DNA of 64,000 nucleotides. Origin: Hyphomicrobium sp. D-2. GTDB taxonomy: Bacteria; Pseudomonadota; Alphaproteobacteria; Rhizobiales; Hyphomicrobiaceae. The first letter of the stretch is position 1, and every line of letters starts with the position of its first letter. The notes under the pieces were generated by a model. It did no database searches. It was given only the letters and a program-made list of their open reading frames with translations, and was not told where the DNA came from. Below, piece by piece: positions 31,190 to 40,182 of this stretch. The stretch is from assembly GCF_029872155.1 (NCBI RefSeq), contig NZ_JARXLA010000002.1, forward strand, positions 62,001 to 126,000, in the 5' to 3' direction. A program made the position numbers and the translations under genes.

Positions 31190-32115
31190 AGCCGCACCTC
31201 CATCCCATCATATCCGACTTCACAGCCCGCAGCCTCAATCGTCTTGCGGGCTTCAGAATTTTCATCCAACGCCGGATTTGAATTGTTAATGTGAACATAG
31301 ACCAGCCGGCCGACATTCAGTCCCGAAAATGCAGCAATCGAACCATCTTCGCCCGACATGCTGATGTGGCCCATCCGGGCGCCGGTCTTCGGCATCAGAC
31401 CCTGATCTAGCATCTCGTTGTCGGTGAACAGCGTGCCGTCGAAGAACACAACCGGCGCATCTTTCAGGCGCGCGGCCAGCTTCTCATCTACCTGCGCGCA
31501 GCCTGGAATGTAAAAGAAGGACTTCTTCTCGACCGTATCAGTAATTTTCAAACCGATCGTATCGCCGTCCTTGCTGCCGAAATTGTCCGATGACGTATCT
31601 TCAAGGTACAGCGCAACCTTGCCCGGCACCGCGAACGCTTCCACCGTCAGGCCGAGATCGACACCCGCGCCCGTCAGCGCGAACGGTTCATTCAGCTTCA
31701 TCTCGATGCGCGGCACGTGCTGTTCGGCCAGCACCTGAAACACCGAGTTGGCGTTGATGGTCGCCAGCACACGGTCGGACGCATAGACAGAAAACGGCTG
31801 GGCTTCGCGCAGGTTGATCAGTCCAATGATGTGATCCACGTCGCCGTTGGTCAGCACCGCGGCCTTGATAGGACTGTGCCGCATGCCGAATTCGGGCTTG
31901 GCGTGCAGTTCGGGCGTATCGTTGATCTGCTGGCGCAGGTCCGGAGAAGCGTTCAGCAGCACCCAGTTGATGCCGTCGCGGCTGATCGCCAGCGACGATT
32001 GGGTGCGCGCACGGAAGCCGGGCACGCCGGTGCGCACAGCGGTGCAGTTGCGGCAATTGCAATTCCACTGCGGAAAGCCACCGCCCGCAGCGGACCCCAG
32101 AATTTTTATGATCAT
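31186..32115 (-). CDS. pqqB: PqqB, PQQ biosynthesis metallo-beta-lactamase-fold protein
   Basis: The 309-residue protein begins MIIKILGSAAGGGFPQWNCNC and contains LTNGDVDHIIGL (metallo-beta-lactamase-like ligands) and GHISMSGEDGSI. PqqB hydroxylates the tyrosine of the cross-linked Glu-Tyr dipeptide, and may help move PQQ out. The ATG at 32115 is the family start. It lies 160 bases downstream of pqqA, with a perfect palindrome between. Confidence 0.96.
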   Translation of the reverse strand: MIIKILGSAAGGGFPQWNCNCRNCTAVRTGVPGFRARTQSSLAISRDGINWVLLNASPDLRQQINDTPELHAKPEFGMRHSPIKAAVLTNGDVDHIIGLINLREAQPFSVYASDRVLATINANSVFQVLAEQHVPRIEMKLNEPFALTGAGVDLGLTVEAFAVPGKVALYLEDTSSDNFGSKDGDTIGLKITDTVEKKSFFYIPGCAQVDEKLAARLKDAPVVFFDGTLFTDNEMLDQGLMPKTGARMGHISMSGEDGSIAAFSGLNVGRLVYVHINNSNPALDENSEARKTIEAAGCEVGYDGMEVRL

Positions 32116-32200
32116 TTCTGCTGTCTGAATGTGAGCACACATCGCCATGTGGCTTGGGGCCGTCTGGCGTAGGCGCTCGATCGTTCTTCGCCCGATAAAA

Positions 32201-32230
32201 CAACGGCGGTCGAGGCCTCGACCGCCGTTG
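32201..32230 (-). terminator. 30-bp perfect palindrome between pqqA and pqqB, partial terminator
   Basis: The 15-base arm CAACGGCGGTCGAGG is followed directly by its exact complement, giving a 30-base perfect inverted repeat. On the minus strand TTTTATC follows, so it can act as a Rho-independent terminator or attenuator that lets only part of the transcripts continue into pqqBCDE. It lies 44 bases after the pqqA stop. Confidence 0.85.
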
Positions 32231-32274
32231 CAAGAAACTCACTGACAGTGTGAGTCAAAGTCGACAGTCAAAAA

Positions 32275-32364
32275 TTAGATGATGTCGATCTCAGCCGGCA
32301 TGTACGAGGTAACCTCGAGGCCAACTTCCTGCTCACGAACTGCGGGCTTGGTCCAAACCTTCAT
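32275..32364 (-). CDS. pqqA: PQQ precursor peptide PqqA
   Basis: The 29-residue peptide starts MKVWTKPAV and ends AEIDII. It carries the conserved Glu17-x3-Tyr21 (EVTSY), whose side chains PqqE joins to form PQQ. The start has GGAGG 8 bases upstream. It is the first gene of the pqq operon, separated from pqqB by the palindrome; the high copy need for the peptide fits an attenuator after it. Confidence 0.97.
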   Translation of the reverse strand: MKVWTKPAVREQEVGLEVTSYMPAEIDII

Positions 32365-33036
32365 GACTTTTCCTCCGATTGCGCAATTTTGCCGTTATTA
32401 CATTATTCGGATGTACCCCGCCGAGGGCCCATCCACCGGAGCATTAACCTTCTACGGGTGCCCCGGTTCGTCGATCTCGGGCACGCGAGCCCTCAATCGC
32501 CATAGCGGCTATAAACCACAGGCCCGCCCGAAACGGAAGTCAAAGGCGCTCACAATGCCGTGTGAAAAACGTCAGCCGGGCAGGGGTAGAATGGCAATTG
32601 ACTCAGGCATTTGGCCGTGCGTGTCGATGGCAGAGTTGATCTGTGTCAATGCCGCCGGAGCGGCAGGGGATGCGCCGCCCGTTGCGTACAGCGGGGAAAA
32701 TGCCGCAACCGGCTGAAGGGGCGATGTAGACCAAAGTGTTAGCGCGCCAGATCCTCTGTCTAGCGCAGGTGGTTCGCCCGTCCTTTCGGAGATAGACCCG
32801 CTGGAGGCCTTTCACGGGGGCGTTGGCCCGCAAGATGGAAATGCAATTTCAGAATGCGGCGATGCGAGGGGATTTTGTTCTTATTTCCCGTCGATACTGT
32901 CGAGAGAATAGAAAAAACTACTTTGTTAAACTATAACGTCAGTCACTGGCATGCGGTGCCGCCTCGAGGCGGTCCCCGGTCGGTGCCCGACGCGATATCC
33001 CGGTTGATCCGCTCGTGAGCAGCGAAAGGCAAGGCG
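32365..33036. other. Divergent promoter region between pqqA and cysG
   Basis: No gene is supported in these 670 bases; open frames on both strands lack family similarity, ribosome sites or codon use like the neighbours. The region should contain the pqqA and cysG promoters. AT-rich patches lie at 32370-32410 and at 32880-32940, the latter just before cysG. Confidence 0.45.
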
Positions 33037-34506
33037 TTGCGATACTTCCCTGTTTTTCTCGATCTTGAGCAGCGTGAAGTGCTCGTCGTCGGTGGTGGCG
33101 AGAAAGCGCTGCAGAAGCTCCGTCTGCTGGCGAAGACGACGGCGCGGGTGCGCCTCGTTGACGGCGACGTGTGCGCCGAGATCCTGGATGCCGGTTTTAA
33201 CAACCTGACGGTCGAGGCGCGGGCCTTCATCGATAGCGATGTCGATGGCGCGGTGCTGGTTTTTGCCGCCAGCGACGACGAGGCCCTCGATAAGCGTGTC
33301 GCGGCAGCAGCCCGGGCGCGGGGCGTGGCTGTGAATGTGGTCGATGGACCTGCCGATAGCACTTTCATCGTGCCCGCAATTGTCGATCGCGATCCGGTGG
33401 TTGTCGCCATCGGCACTGAGGGTGCCGCGCCCATTCTGGCCCGCGAGATCAAGGCGCGGCTGGAGGACTGGCTGCCGGCGCGCTTTGGCGATATCGCGCA
33501 CCGTGCCCAGGCGCTCCGTCAGCGCGTCAAGGACACCATTCTCGATCCCGTTTTGCGCCGCCGTACCTGGGAAGCCTTGTTGCAGGGGCCGTGGCGCGAT
33601 GCGGCGCTTGCGGGCAACGGCGAAGCGGCTGACCGTGAGCTGGAACGTCAGATCGAAGCCTCCCGGCAGCTCGGCCATCCGGTCGGCAGCGTGGTTCTGA
33701 TTGGCTGCGGGCCCGGCGAGCCAGACCTCATCACATTGAAAGCACAGCAATATTTGCAGTCGGCCGATGTGCTGGTGACGGATCGACTGGTCAATCCCGC
33801 CATCCTCGAGTATGCGCGCCGGGATGCCGCGCGCATCGACGTTGGCAAGGGGCCGGAAGGCGACTCCCACCGCCAGGAAGAAATCAACCGCATCATCGTC
33901 CGCGAGGCTTTGAAGGGTCACCGCGTGGTGCGGCTCAAGGGCGGCGATGCGTTCGTTTTCGGCCGTGCTGCCGAGGAAATGGCGTCTGTACGCCAGGCGG
34001 GCGTGCCGGTGACGGTTGTGCCGGGCATCACGGCTGCGCACGCCTGCGCGGCCAGCATCGGGCTGCCGGTTACGCAACGCAACCGGGTCCGCCAGTTCAC
34101 CGTTGTGACCGGGGCTTCGTCTGAAGGCGATATCGATCTCGATTGGGCTGCTCTGGCCCGGCCGGGGCAGGCGTTCGCGATCTATATGGGTGTCAGGACG
34201 GCCGACCACTATTGCAAGCACCTGCTGGCCGCCGGAGCAGATCCTGAAACGCCGGTCGTCGTTGTGGAAAACGGAACGCTGCCCAGCGAGCGGGTAATAG
34301 AGACGGATCTTCGATCGCTGGTGCAGGCCATTGCGGATACGGGTATACGCAGTCCCGCAGTCATTTTTGTTGGTTTGGATTGGGCGAGCGCAGGGCTGTC
34401 GCGGCCACAGCGTGTAGAGGTATACCGAGCGCGCATTGCTTCGGGGAGCGGACCTGATAAAGGCTCGCAGGCCATTGACGCATATGCCGAGCAGGTATGC
34501 CGATAG
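33037..34506 (+). CDS. cysG: Siroheme synthase (precorrin-2 dehydrogenase/ferrochelatase and uroporphyrinogen-III methyltransferase)
   Basis: The 489-residue fusion has an N-terminal dehydrogenase/chelatase part (MRYFPVFLDLEQREVLVVGGGEKAL, residues 1-150) and a C-terminal SAM-dependent methyltransferase (VLIGCGPGEPDLITLKAQQYL from about residue 223; GGDAFVFGRAAEE; TVVPGITAAHACAASIGLPVT). It makes the siroheme needed by CysI. The only start is TTG at 33037 because a TGA lies a few codons upstream in frame; a purine-rich AAAGG lies 7-11 bases before. It begins the cysG-cysJ-cysI cluster. Confidence 0.95.
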   Translation: MRYFPVFLDLEQREVLVVGGGEKALQKLRLLAKTTARVRLVDGDVCAEILDAGFNNLTVEARAFIDSDVDGAVLVFAASDDEALDKRVAAAARARGVAVNVVDGPADSTFIVPAIVDRDPVVVAIGTEGAAPILAREIKARLEDWLPARFGDIAHRAQALRQRVKDTILDPVLRRRTWEALLQGPWRDAALAGNGEAADRELERQIEASRQLGHPVGSVVLIGCGPGEPDLITLKAQQYLQSADVLVTDRLVNPAILEYARRDAARIDVGKGPEGDSHRQEEINRIIVREALKGHRVVRLKGGDAFVFGRAAEEMASVRQAGVPVTVVPGITAAHACAASIGLPVTQRNRVRQFTVVTGASSEGDIDLDWAALARPGQAFAIYMGVRTADHYCKHLLAAGADPETPVVVVENGTLPSERVIETDLRSLVQAIADTGIRSPAVIFVGLDWASAGLSRPQRVEVYRARIASGSGPDKGSQAIDAYAEQVCR

Positions 34507-34585
34507 TCGTGCAGACAAATCAGCATAGTTCAGAAACGATCAGCGCTCCTTTGCGCCGCAATGCCATAAACTCAAGGAGGCGAGT

Positions 34586-36364
34586 GTGACCGCCCAGCCG
34601 TTGCTACCGAAGAATGCGCCCTTCACGCAGGAGGAGATTGAAGTCCTCAATAGCGTGGTCGCGCGCACGACGCCGCAGCAGCGCGCGTGGTTGGCGGGTT
34701 TCTTCGCCGGTTTTGAGGCTGCCCAGGGGGGCGGTGCGATTGCGGCTGTTCCGGCGCAGAAGCCGCGTCAGCCGCTGACGGTGCTCTATGCAAGCGAGAG
34801 CGGCAACGCCGAAGCGCTAGCGCTGCGGTCCAAGAAGATCGCCCAGAAGCACGGCCTCGATGCACGCATCGTCGATTTCGCCGATGCCGACTTCGACCTG
34901 CTGAAGAAGGCCAAGAACATTCTGGTCTATGCGGCCACCTGGGGCGAAGGCGATCCGCCGAGCCGCGCCGTCGATTTCTATAACGCGCTGATGAGCGATG
35001 AGGCGCCGCGCATTGATGGCGTGCGCTTCGCTGTGCTGGCGCTGGGCGATTCCGCTTACGTCGAATTCTGCGCTACCGGCAGACTAATCGACGAGCGTCT
35101 CGCAGCGCTGGGCGGTGTGCGTGCATTCGATCGCATCGATCTCGACCTCGATTATGCCAAGCAGGCAGCTGAGTGGACCGAGAAGGCGCTGGGCGAACTG
35201 GCCCCGGCCGATGCGGGCAACGCCACCGTCGTGCATGTTGATTTCAAGTCGCCGCTGCTTGCTGAAGACGACGACGAGCCGCGCTACACGGTCGAGAGCC
35301 CGCTCACCGGTGAGATCACCGCGCTGGTCGATCTCAACGGCACCGGTTCGAGCCGCGAGACCTGGCATGTGGAAATCGCAGCCGATGCACCGGGCTTCTC
35401 GTATCTGCCCGGCGATGCCATCGGCGTCGTGCCGGAGAACGATCCGCAGCTCGCGCTGGAAGTTGCCGAAGCTGTTGGTCTTGGCGCTGACGGTGAGGTG
35501 GTGAAGAAACTGCGCGAGCGCTATGACGTCACCACGCTGTCGCGCCCGCTGATCGAGGCATTCTCGAAGCTGACGCAGCGCACCGATGCCGCCAAGCTGC
35601 TGGAGCCGGAAGCCTTTGCCGCTTTCGCCGCTGATCGCCAGCTTGTCGACCTGTTCGAAACCTACAGCGAGAAGCTGACGCCGGAGCAGTTGTTCAGTCT
35701 GCTGCGTCCGCTGCCGGGCCGCCTCTATTCAGTGGCCTCCAGCCCCAAGGCGCATCCGGGCGAAGCGCATCTGCTGGTCGGCGCCGTGCGCTGGGCATCC
35801 CACGGCCGCGAGCGTCGCGGTGTTTGCTCGACCTATTTCGCCGACCGTCGCAGGACCGGCGATGAAGTGCGCGTCTACGTGAAGCCGAACCGTCACTTCC
35901 GCATTCCGGAGGATGGCAATCGCCCGATCATCATGATTGGCGCCGGCACCGGTGTTGCACCCTATCGCGGCTTCATCGAAGAGCGTGCGGAGCTGGAGCA
36001 CAAGGGCAAGAGCTGGCTGTTCTTCGGTGAGCGCAACTTCACCAACGACTTCCTCTATCAGCTCGAATGGCAGGAGCATCTGGCTTCCGAAACGCTCAGC
36101 CGTATCGACGTTGCGTTTTCGCGCGATCAGCCGGAAAAGATCTACGTGCAGCATCGCCTGTGGGATCGGCGCGAGGAACTGCTCGACTGGATTGCCGATG
36201 GTGCGCACGTCTACGTTTGCGGTGACGAAAAGGGGATGGCACGCGATGTCGATGACACGCTGGCGCGCATCCTTGCTGAAACGGCGCGCGGCGATGACGA
36301 GGTTGGCCGCGCAAAGCTGAAAGAGCTCGCCAAGGCGGGCCGGTATCAGCGCGACGTATATTAA
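34586..36364 (+). CDS. cysJ: NADPH sulfite reductase flavoprotein
   Basis: The 592-residue diflavin reductase has a flavodoxin domain (TVLYASESGNAEALALRSKK from residue 66), an FAD domain (RLYSVASSPKAHPGEAHLLVG) and an NADPH domain (MIGAGTGVAPYRGF, then VYVCGDEKGMARDVDDTL, ending in GRYQRDVY). It passes electrons from NADPH to CysI. The GTG start at 34586 has AGGAGG 5 bases upstream. It is 80 bases from cysG and 39 bases from cysI. Confidence 0.96.
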   Translation: MTAQPLLPKNAPFTQEEIEVLNSVVARTTPQQRAWLAGFFAGFEAAQGGGAIAAVPAQKPRQPLTVLYASESGNAEALALRSKKIAQKHGLDARIVDFADADFDLLKKAKNILVYAATWGEGDPPSRAVDFYNALMSDEAPRIDGVRFAVLALGDSAYVEFCATGRLIDERLAALGGVRAFDRIDLDLDYAKQAAEWTEKALGELAPADAGNATVVHVDFKSPLLAEDDDEPRYTVESPLTGEITALVDLNGTGSSRETWHVEIAADAPGFSYLPGDAIGVVPENDPQLALEVAEAVGLGADGEVVKKLRERYDVTTLSRPLIEAFSKLTQRTDAAKLLEPEAFAAFAADRQLVDLFETYSEKLTPEQLFSLLRPLPGRLYSVASSPKAHPGEAHLLVGAVRWASHGRERRGVCSTYFADRRRTGDEVRVYVKPNRHFRIPEDGNRPIIMIGAGTGVAPYRGFIEERAELEHKGKSWLFFGERNFTNDFLYQLEWQEHLASETLSRIDVAFSRDQPEKIYVQHRLWDRREELLDWIADGAHVYVCGDEKGMARDVDDTLARILAETARGDDEVGRAKLKELAKAGRYQRDVY

Positions 36365-36402
36365 AAAGGGTGGCCTGGGGGCACTCTGACAGGACGGACG
36401 AC

Positions 36403-38136
36403 ATGACTGACAAGCGTTCAAAGAACGAACACATCAAGGAAGACAGCCGGCTGCTGCGCGGGACCATCGCTGAAGGTCTTGCAGACGTCTCAACGGGTGC
36501 CATCTCCGAAGACGACAGCCAGCTCACGAAGTTCCACGGCACGTACCTGCAGGACCACCGCGACGTGCGCGGTGAGCGCACCAAGAAGAAGCTGGAAAAG
36601 GCTTTCAGCTTCATGATCCGCGTGCGTCTGCCGGCCGGCGTGACAACGTCGAAGCAGTGGCTGCAGCTTGATGCGATCGCGGGCACCTATGCCAACGATC
36701 AGCTTCGGCTGACGACGCGCCAGACGTTCCAGTTCCACGGCGTCATCAAGCCGAACATGCGGCGCACAATGCAGGCCATCAATGCGGCGCTGCTCGATAC
36801 GCTGGCGGCCTGCGGTGACGTGAACCGCAACGTGCTGGCGGCGTCCAATCCGTATCTGACGAAGGCGCACACGGCCGCGCATGAACTTGCTGTCAATGTC
36901 AGCGAGCATCTGCTGCCGCGCACTGGCGCGTACCACGAGATCTGGCTGGACGGTGAGCAGGTGGTCGACAAGACGCGGCCTGCGCAGCCCGAGGAAGAGC
37001 CGATTTACGGCCAGCATTATCTGCCGCGCAAGTTCAAGATCGTGGTGGCTGTTCCGCCGTCCAACGACATCGATCTGTTCGCGCACGATCTGGGCTACAT
37101 CGCCATCGTCGAGGACGGCAAGCTTGTCGGCTGGAACGTGGCTGTCGGTGGCGGCATGGGCATGACCCACGGCGACACCGAAACCTTCCCGCGCACGGCC
37201 GACGTGATGGGCTTCTGCACGACGGAGCAGGCGATCGACGTTGCCGAGAAAGTTGTCACCGTCCAGCGCGATTGGGGCAATCGCGAGAACCGCAAGCGCG
37301 CGCGCCTGAAGTACACGATCGAGGATCGCGGCCTCGCTAATTTCCGCGCCGAAGTCGAGAAGCGTCTCGGCTACAAGCTGGGCGAGGCGCGGCCGTATGA
37401 ATTCACCTCGACCGGTGACGTGATCGGCTGGACGCAGGGCGCCGACAAGAAATGGCACCTGACGCTCTACATCGAGAACGGTCGCATCAAGGATGTGCCG
37501 GGCTGGACGCTGCGCTCGGCGTTGCGCGAGATCGCGGAAGTCCATCCGGGCGGGTTTGTTGTCACTGCAAACCAGAACGTCATCGTCACCAACGTACCGG
37601 CCAAGGGCAAGGCGAAGATCGAGGCCATCCTGAAGCAGCATGGCATCGACATCGGGACTGATCTTTCGGGCATCCGCCGCAACTCGATGTCGTGCGTCGC
37701 GTTGCCGACGTGCGGCCTGGCGCTGGCGGAGAGCGAGCGCTTCCTGCCGGAGCTGGTGACGGCGCTTGAGGATTCACTGGATCGCGCCGGCCTGCGCGAC
37801 GACGAGATCGTCATCCGCATGACCGGCTGCCCCAACGGCTGCGCGCGTCCGTATCTGGCCGAGATCGGTCTCGTCGGCCGCAATCCAGGACTTTACAACC
37901 TGTACCTCGGTGCGGCATTTAACGGCGAGCGGCTGAACAAGCTTTATGCCGAGGACGTCGATAAAAGTGGTATTGTGCGGTTGCTGGATCCGATCTTCTC
38001 CCGCTACGCCAAGGAGCGCGAGCAGGGCGAACATTTCGGAGACTTTGCCATCCGCGCCGGTTATGTTCAGGCAACGACCGGCGGCAATCGCTTCCACGCT
38101 GATCTTGCGCCGGTAAAGGTTGCGGCGGCGGAATAG
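36403..38136 (+). CDS. cysI: Sulfite reductase hemoprotein (assimilatory)
   Basis: The 577-residue protein has the four cysteines that bind the 4Fe-4S/siroheme pair in SCVALPTCGLALAESER and TGCPNGCARPYLAEIG, with the N-terminal ferredoxin-like part (YANDQLRLTTRQTFQFHGV). It reduces sulfite to sulfide with CysJ. The ATG at 36403 (MTDKRSKNEH) has AGGA 9 bases before it; a GTG at 36370 in frame is less likely. A strong terminator follows. Confidence 0.96.
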   Translation: MTDKRSKNEHIKEDSRLLRGTIAEGLADVSTGAISEDDSQLTKFHGTYLQDHRDVRGERTKKKLEKAFSFMIRVRLPAGVTTSKQWLQLDAIAGTYANDQLRLTTRQTFQFHGVIKPNMRRTMQAINAALLDTLAACGDVNRNVLAASNPYLTKAHTAAHELAVNVSEHLLPRTGAYHEIWLDGEQVVDKTRPAQPEEEPIYGQHYLPRKFKIVVAVPPSNDIDLFAHDLGYIAIVEDGKLVGWNVAVGGGMGMTHGDTETFPRTADVMGFCTTEQAIDVAEKVVTVQRDWGNRENRKRARLKYTIEDRGLANFRAEVEKRLGYKLGEARPYEFTSTGDVIGWTQGADKKWHLTLYIENGRIKDVPGWTLRSALREIAEVHPGGFVVTANQNVIVTNVPAKGKAKIEAILKQHGIDIGTDLSGIRRNSMSCVALPTCGLALAESERFLPELVTALEDSLDRAGLRDDEIVIRMTGCPNGCARPYLAEIGLVGRNPGLYNLYLGAAFNGERLNKLYAEDVDKSGIVRLLDPIFSRYAKEREQGEHFGDFAIRAGYVQATTGGNRFHADLAPVKVAAAE

Positions 38137-38230
38137 CAGCCGCCTGCGGATACTGGGTTTCGCCAGCGTCAGGCGCCTTGTCGCCACGCTGGCCGATACA
38201 GTTACGTCACTTCACCTGCATGTGACGACA

Positions 38231-38271
38231 GCCGTCGCGCACTGTCTTTGGACAGAGCGCGACGGCTTTTT
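38231..38271 (+). terminator. Rho-independent terminator of the cysGJI cluster
   Basis: A GC-rich 10-bp outer stem (GCCGTCGCGC / GCGCGACGGC) encloses a CTGTC-TTTG-GACAG inner hairpin and is followed by TTTTTCG. It lies 95 bases after the cysI stop. Confidence 0.9.
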
Positions 38272-38393
38272 CGTTATGGGGATGGCTCAGCAACACTGGC
38301 GTCATCGGCATGCGGCGACGCCAAGCGCGCCAACGCGACGCTGGCCGCGCGTGCGTTCGGAGGCTCGGAGCTTTCGGGCGTAAGTCTCAGCGC

Positions 38394-39209
38394 TCAGTGC
38401 GCCAGCGGGCCGATGAGGGAATAGGCCGCCCAGCCCAGCACCAGCGCCAGCACCACGCGCAGCACCCAGTCCGGCACCATGCTGGTGATGCGTGAACCCA
38501 ACGCGATGCCCGGCACCGAGCCGATCAGCAGCAGGCCCAGTATCGTCAGGTCGACGTGGCCCATGCCGAAGTGGCTGATGCCCGCCAGAAACGTGAGAGG
38601 GATGGCGTGCACGATGTCGGTGCCGATCAGGCGGCGCGCCGACATGGTGTGATACAGCACCGTCAGCGCCACGACGCCGATCGCGCCCGCGCCGACCGAC
38701 GTGAGCGCGACAAGCACGCCCAGGATGATGCCTAGCGCCAGCGTGGGCGCGCGCCGCACGGGCGGATTGTCGGTCGCGGCGCCGTTGTTGCCATTGCCGT
38801 TGGCGCGCCGCTTCAGCAGCGGATAGGCGGCGACGCAAAGCGCGCTGATGACAAGCGCGGCGGCAAGAACCTCACGGATGATGATCGACAGCACGTGCAC
38901 ATCGGGCTTGGTGAGGTACATCCACGCCAGCACGGCTGCAGCGCCGGGCAGACTGCCGAGCGCCATCCATTTCACGATCGGCCAGTCGACGTTGCCGAGC
39001 CGGTTGTGACGCCAGGCTGCCGATGCCTTGGTGATTGAGGCGAACAGCAGATCGGTGCCGACCGCGAGAATGGGCGGCACGCCCAGGCCCGAAATCAGAA
39101 ACGGCGTCATCAGTGAGCCGGCGCCCACGCCGGTCAGCCCCACCAGAAAGCCAACCGCAAAGCCGCCGATGATGACGACCGGCCAGCCGGTTGAGAAAAA
39201 CAATTCCAT
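38394..39209 (-). CDS. TauE/SafE family sulfite/sulfonate exporter
   Basis: The 271-residue membrane protein has about eight hydrophobic spans and the two TauE-type repeats, for example FFSTGWPVVIIGGFAVGFLVGLTGVGAGSLMTPFLI at the N terminus. The family exports sulfite, sulfoacetate or related anions and contributes to sulfur balance. Its position after cysGJI and before cysNDH suggests protection against sulfite made by the pathway. It lies 115 bases after a second TauE gene on the same strand. Confidence 0.9.
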   Translation of the reverse strand: MELFFSTGWPVVIIGGFAVGFLVGLTGVGAGSLMTPFLISGLGVPPILAVGTDLLFASITKASAAWRHNRLGNVDWPIVKWMALGSLPGAAAVLAWMYLTKPDVHVLSIIIREVLAAALVISALCVAAYPLLKRRANGNGNNGAATDNPPVRRAPTLALGIILGVLVALTSVGAGAIGVVALTVLYHTMSARRLIGTDIVHAIPLTFLAGISHFGMGHVDLTILGLLLIGSVPGIALGSRITSMVPDWVLRVVLALVLGWAAYSLIGPLAH

Positions 39210-39324
39210 CAGGTGCCGATCAGCGATTCAATTGTCCGCGCCGGGGACGTCGGACGCTCCGTTATGTTGAACAGACCGGACAGCGCTTAGCACGTCTGGC
39301 CGACGAAACTGAAATGCCCGGTGC

Positions 39325-40068
39325 CTATGTGAGTGCCGAGATGATGGTGCGAAGGCTCAGGATCACGACCACGCAGCCGACCAGGATCATCAAGGCTTTG
39401 TCCGGCAACACCTTGGTTGCGTAAGCGGCGAAGGGCGCTGCGATGATGCCGCCGATGATCAGACCGGCAATGATGGGCCACAGGTCGAGGCCGATGGTCA
39501 TGATGAAGGTGGCTGAGATCGTCAGTGTGACGAAAAACTCGGCGAGATTGACCGAGCCGATCGCATAGCGCGGTTTTGTGCCCTGGCCGATCAGCGTCGA
39601 GGTGACAATCGGGCCCCAGCCGCCGCCGCCGATGGAATCGAACAGGCCGCCAAAGAAACCCAGCGGGATGACCCGTGACGGTTCTGCGCCCTCCGACGGG
39701 CGGCTCGCAACCGCTTTCCAGACGATCAGCACGCCCAACAGCAGCAGGTAGGCGCTGATGAATGGTCTGATTGTGTCACCATCAATATTGGTGAGAACGA
39801 AGGCTCCAAGCGCGCCGCCGATCATGCCCGGCACTGCAAGGCGGACCAGAAGCTTGCGATCGACGTTGCCGAGTTTCCAGTGGGCCGTGCCCGAAACTGC
39901 GGTGGTGAAAGTTTCAGCCGCGTGCACGCAGGCGCTGGTGGTGGCCGGCGGCACACCCATGCTTAGCAGCACCGAGGAGGACGTAACGCCATAGGCCATG
40001 CCGATAGCACCATCCACCATCTGCGCGGCGAAGCCGACGGCGACAAACAGTAGAAAGTCTTCCCACAT
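39325..40068 (-). CDS. TauE/SafE family sulfite/sulfonate exporter
   Basis: This 247-residue membrane protein is a second TauE/SafE homologue with about eight spans: FVAVGFAAQMVDGAIGMAYGVTSSSVLLSMG at the start, a Gly-rich GGLFDSIGGGGWGPIVTS loop and repeat 2 near the end. It differs from the upstream copy in sequence, so it is not a recent duplication. The two lie 115 bases apart between the two cys clusters, so a role in handling sulfite or sulfur export is likely. Confidence 0.9.
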   Translation of the reverse strand: MWEDFLLFVAVGFAAQMVDGAIGMAYGVTSSSVLLSMGVPPATTSACVHAAETFTTAVSGTAHWKLGNVDRKLLVRLAVPGMIGGALGAFVLTNIDGDTIRPFISAYLLLLGVLIVWKAVASRPSEGAEPSRVIPLGFFGGLFDSIGGGGWGPIVTSTLIGQGTKPRYAIGSVNLAEFFVTLTISATFIMTIGLDLWPIIAGLIIGGIIAAPFAAYATKVLPDKALMILVGCVVVILSLRTIISALT

Positions 40069-40140
40069 GCGGCGAAACTAACCTTTAAATGATCGATAGA
40101 GCGACGGATTAATCCATATAACGGACGCTGCGGCCACAAT

Positions 40141-40168
40141 AAAAGGAGCCGTCTCCGGCTCCTTTTTA
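40141..40168. terminator. Terminator between the TauE gene and cysN
   Basis: AAAAGGAGCC and GGCTCCTTTT form a 10-bp stem around an 8-base loop (GTCTCC region). It lies 14 bases after the cysN stop on the minus strand and is followed by A/T-rich sequence on both sides, so it can act in both directions. Confidence 0.8.
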
Positions 40169-40182
40169 CTCATCTCGTCTGA

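Noticed and set aside
32926-34518. A 530-codon minus-strand frame across cysG
   Set aside because: Antisense of cysG; Arg/His/Gln-rich and without family resemblance.
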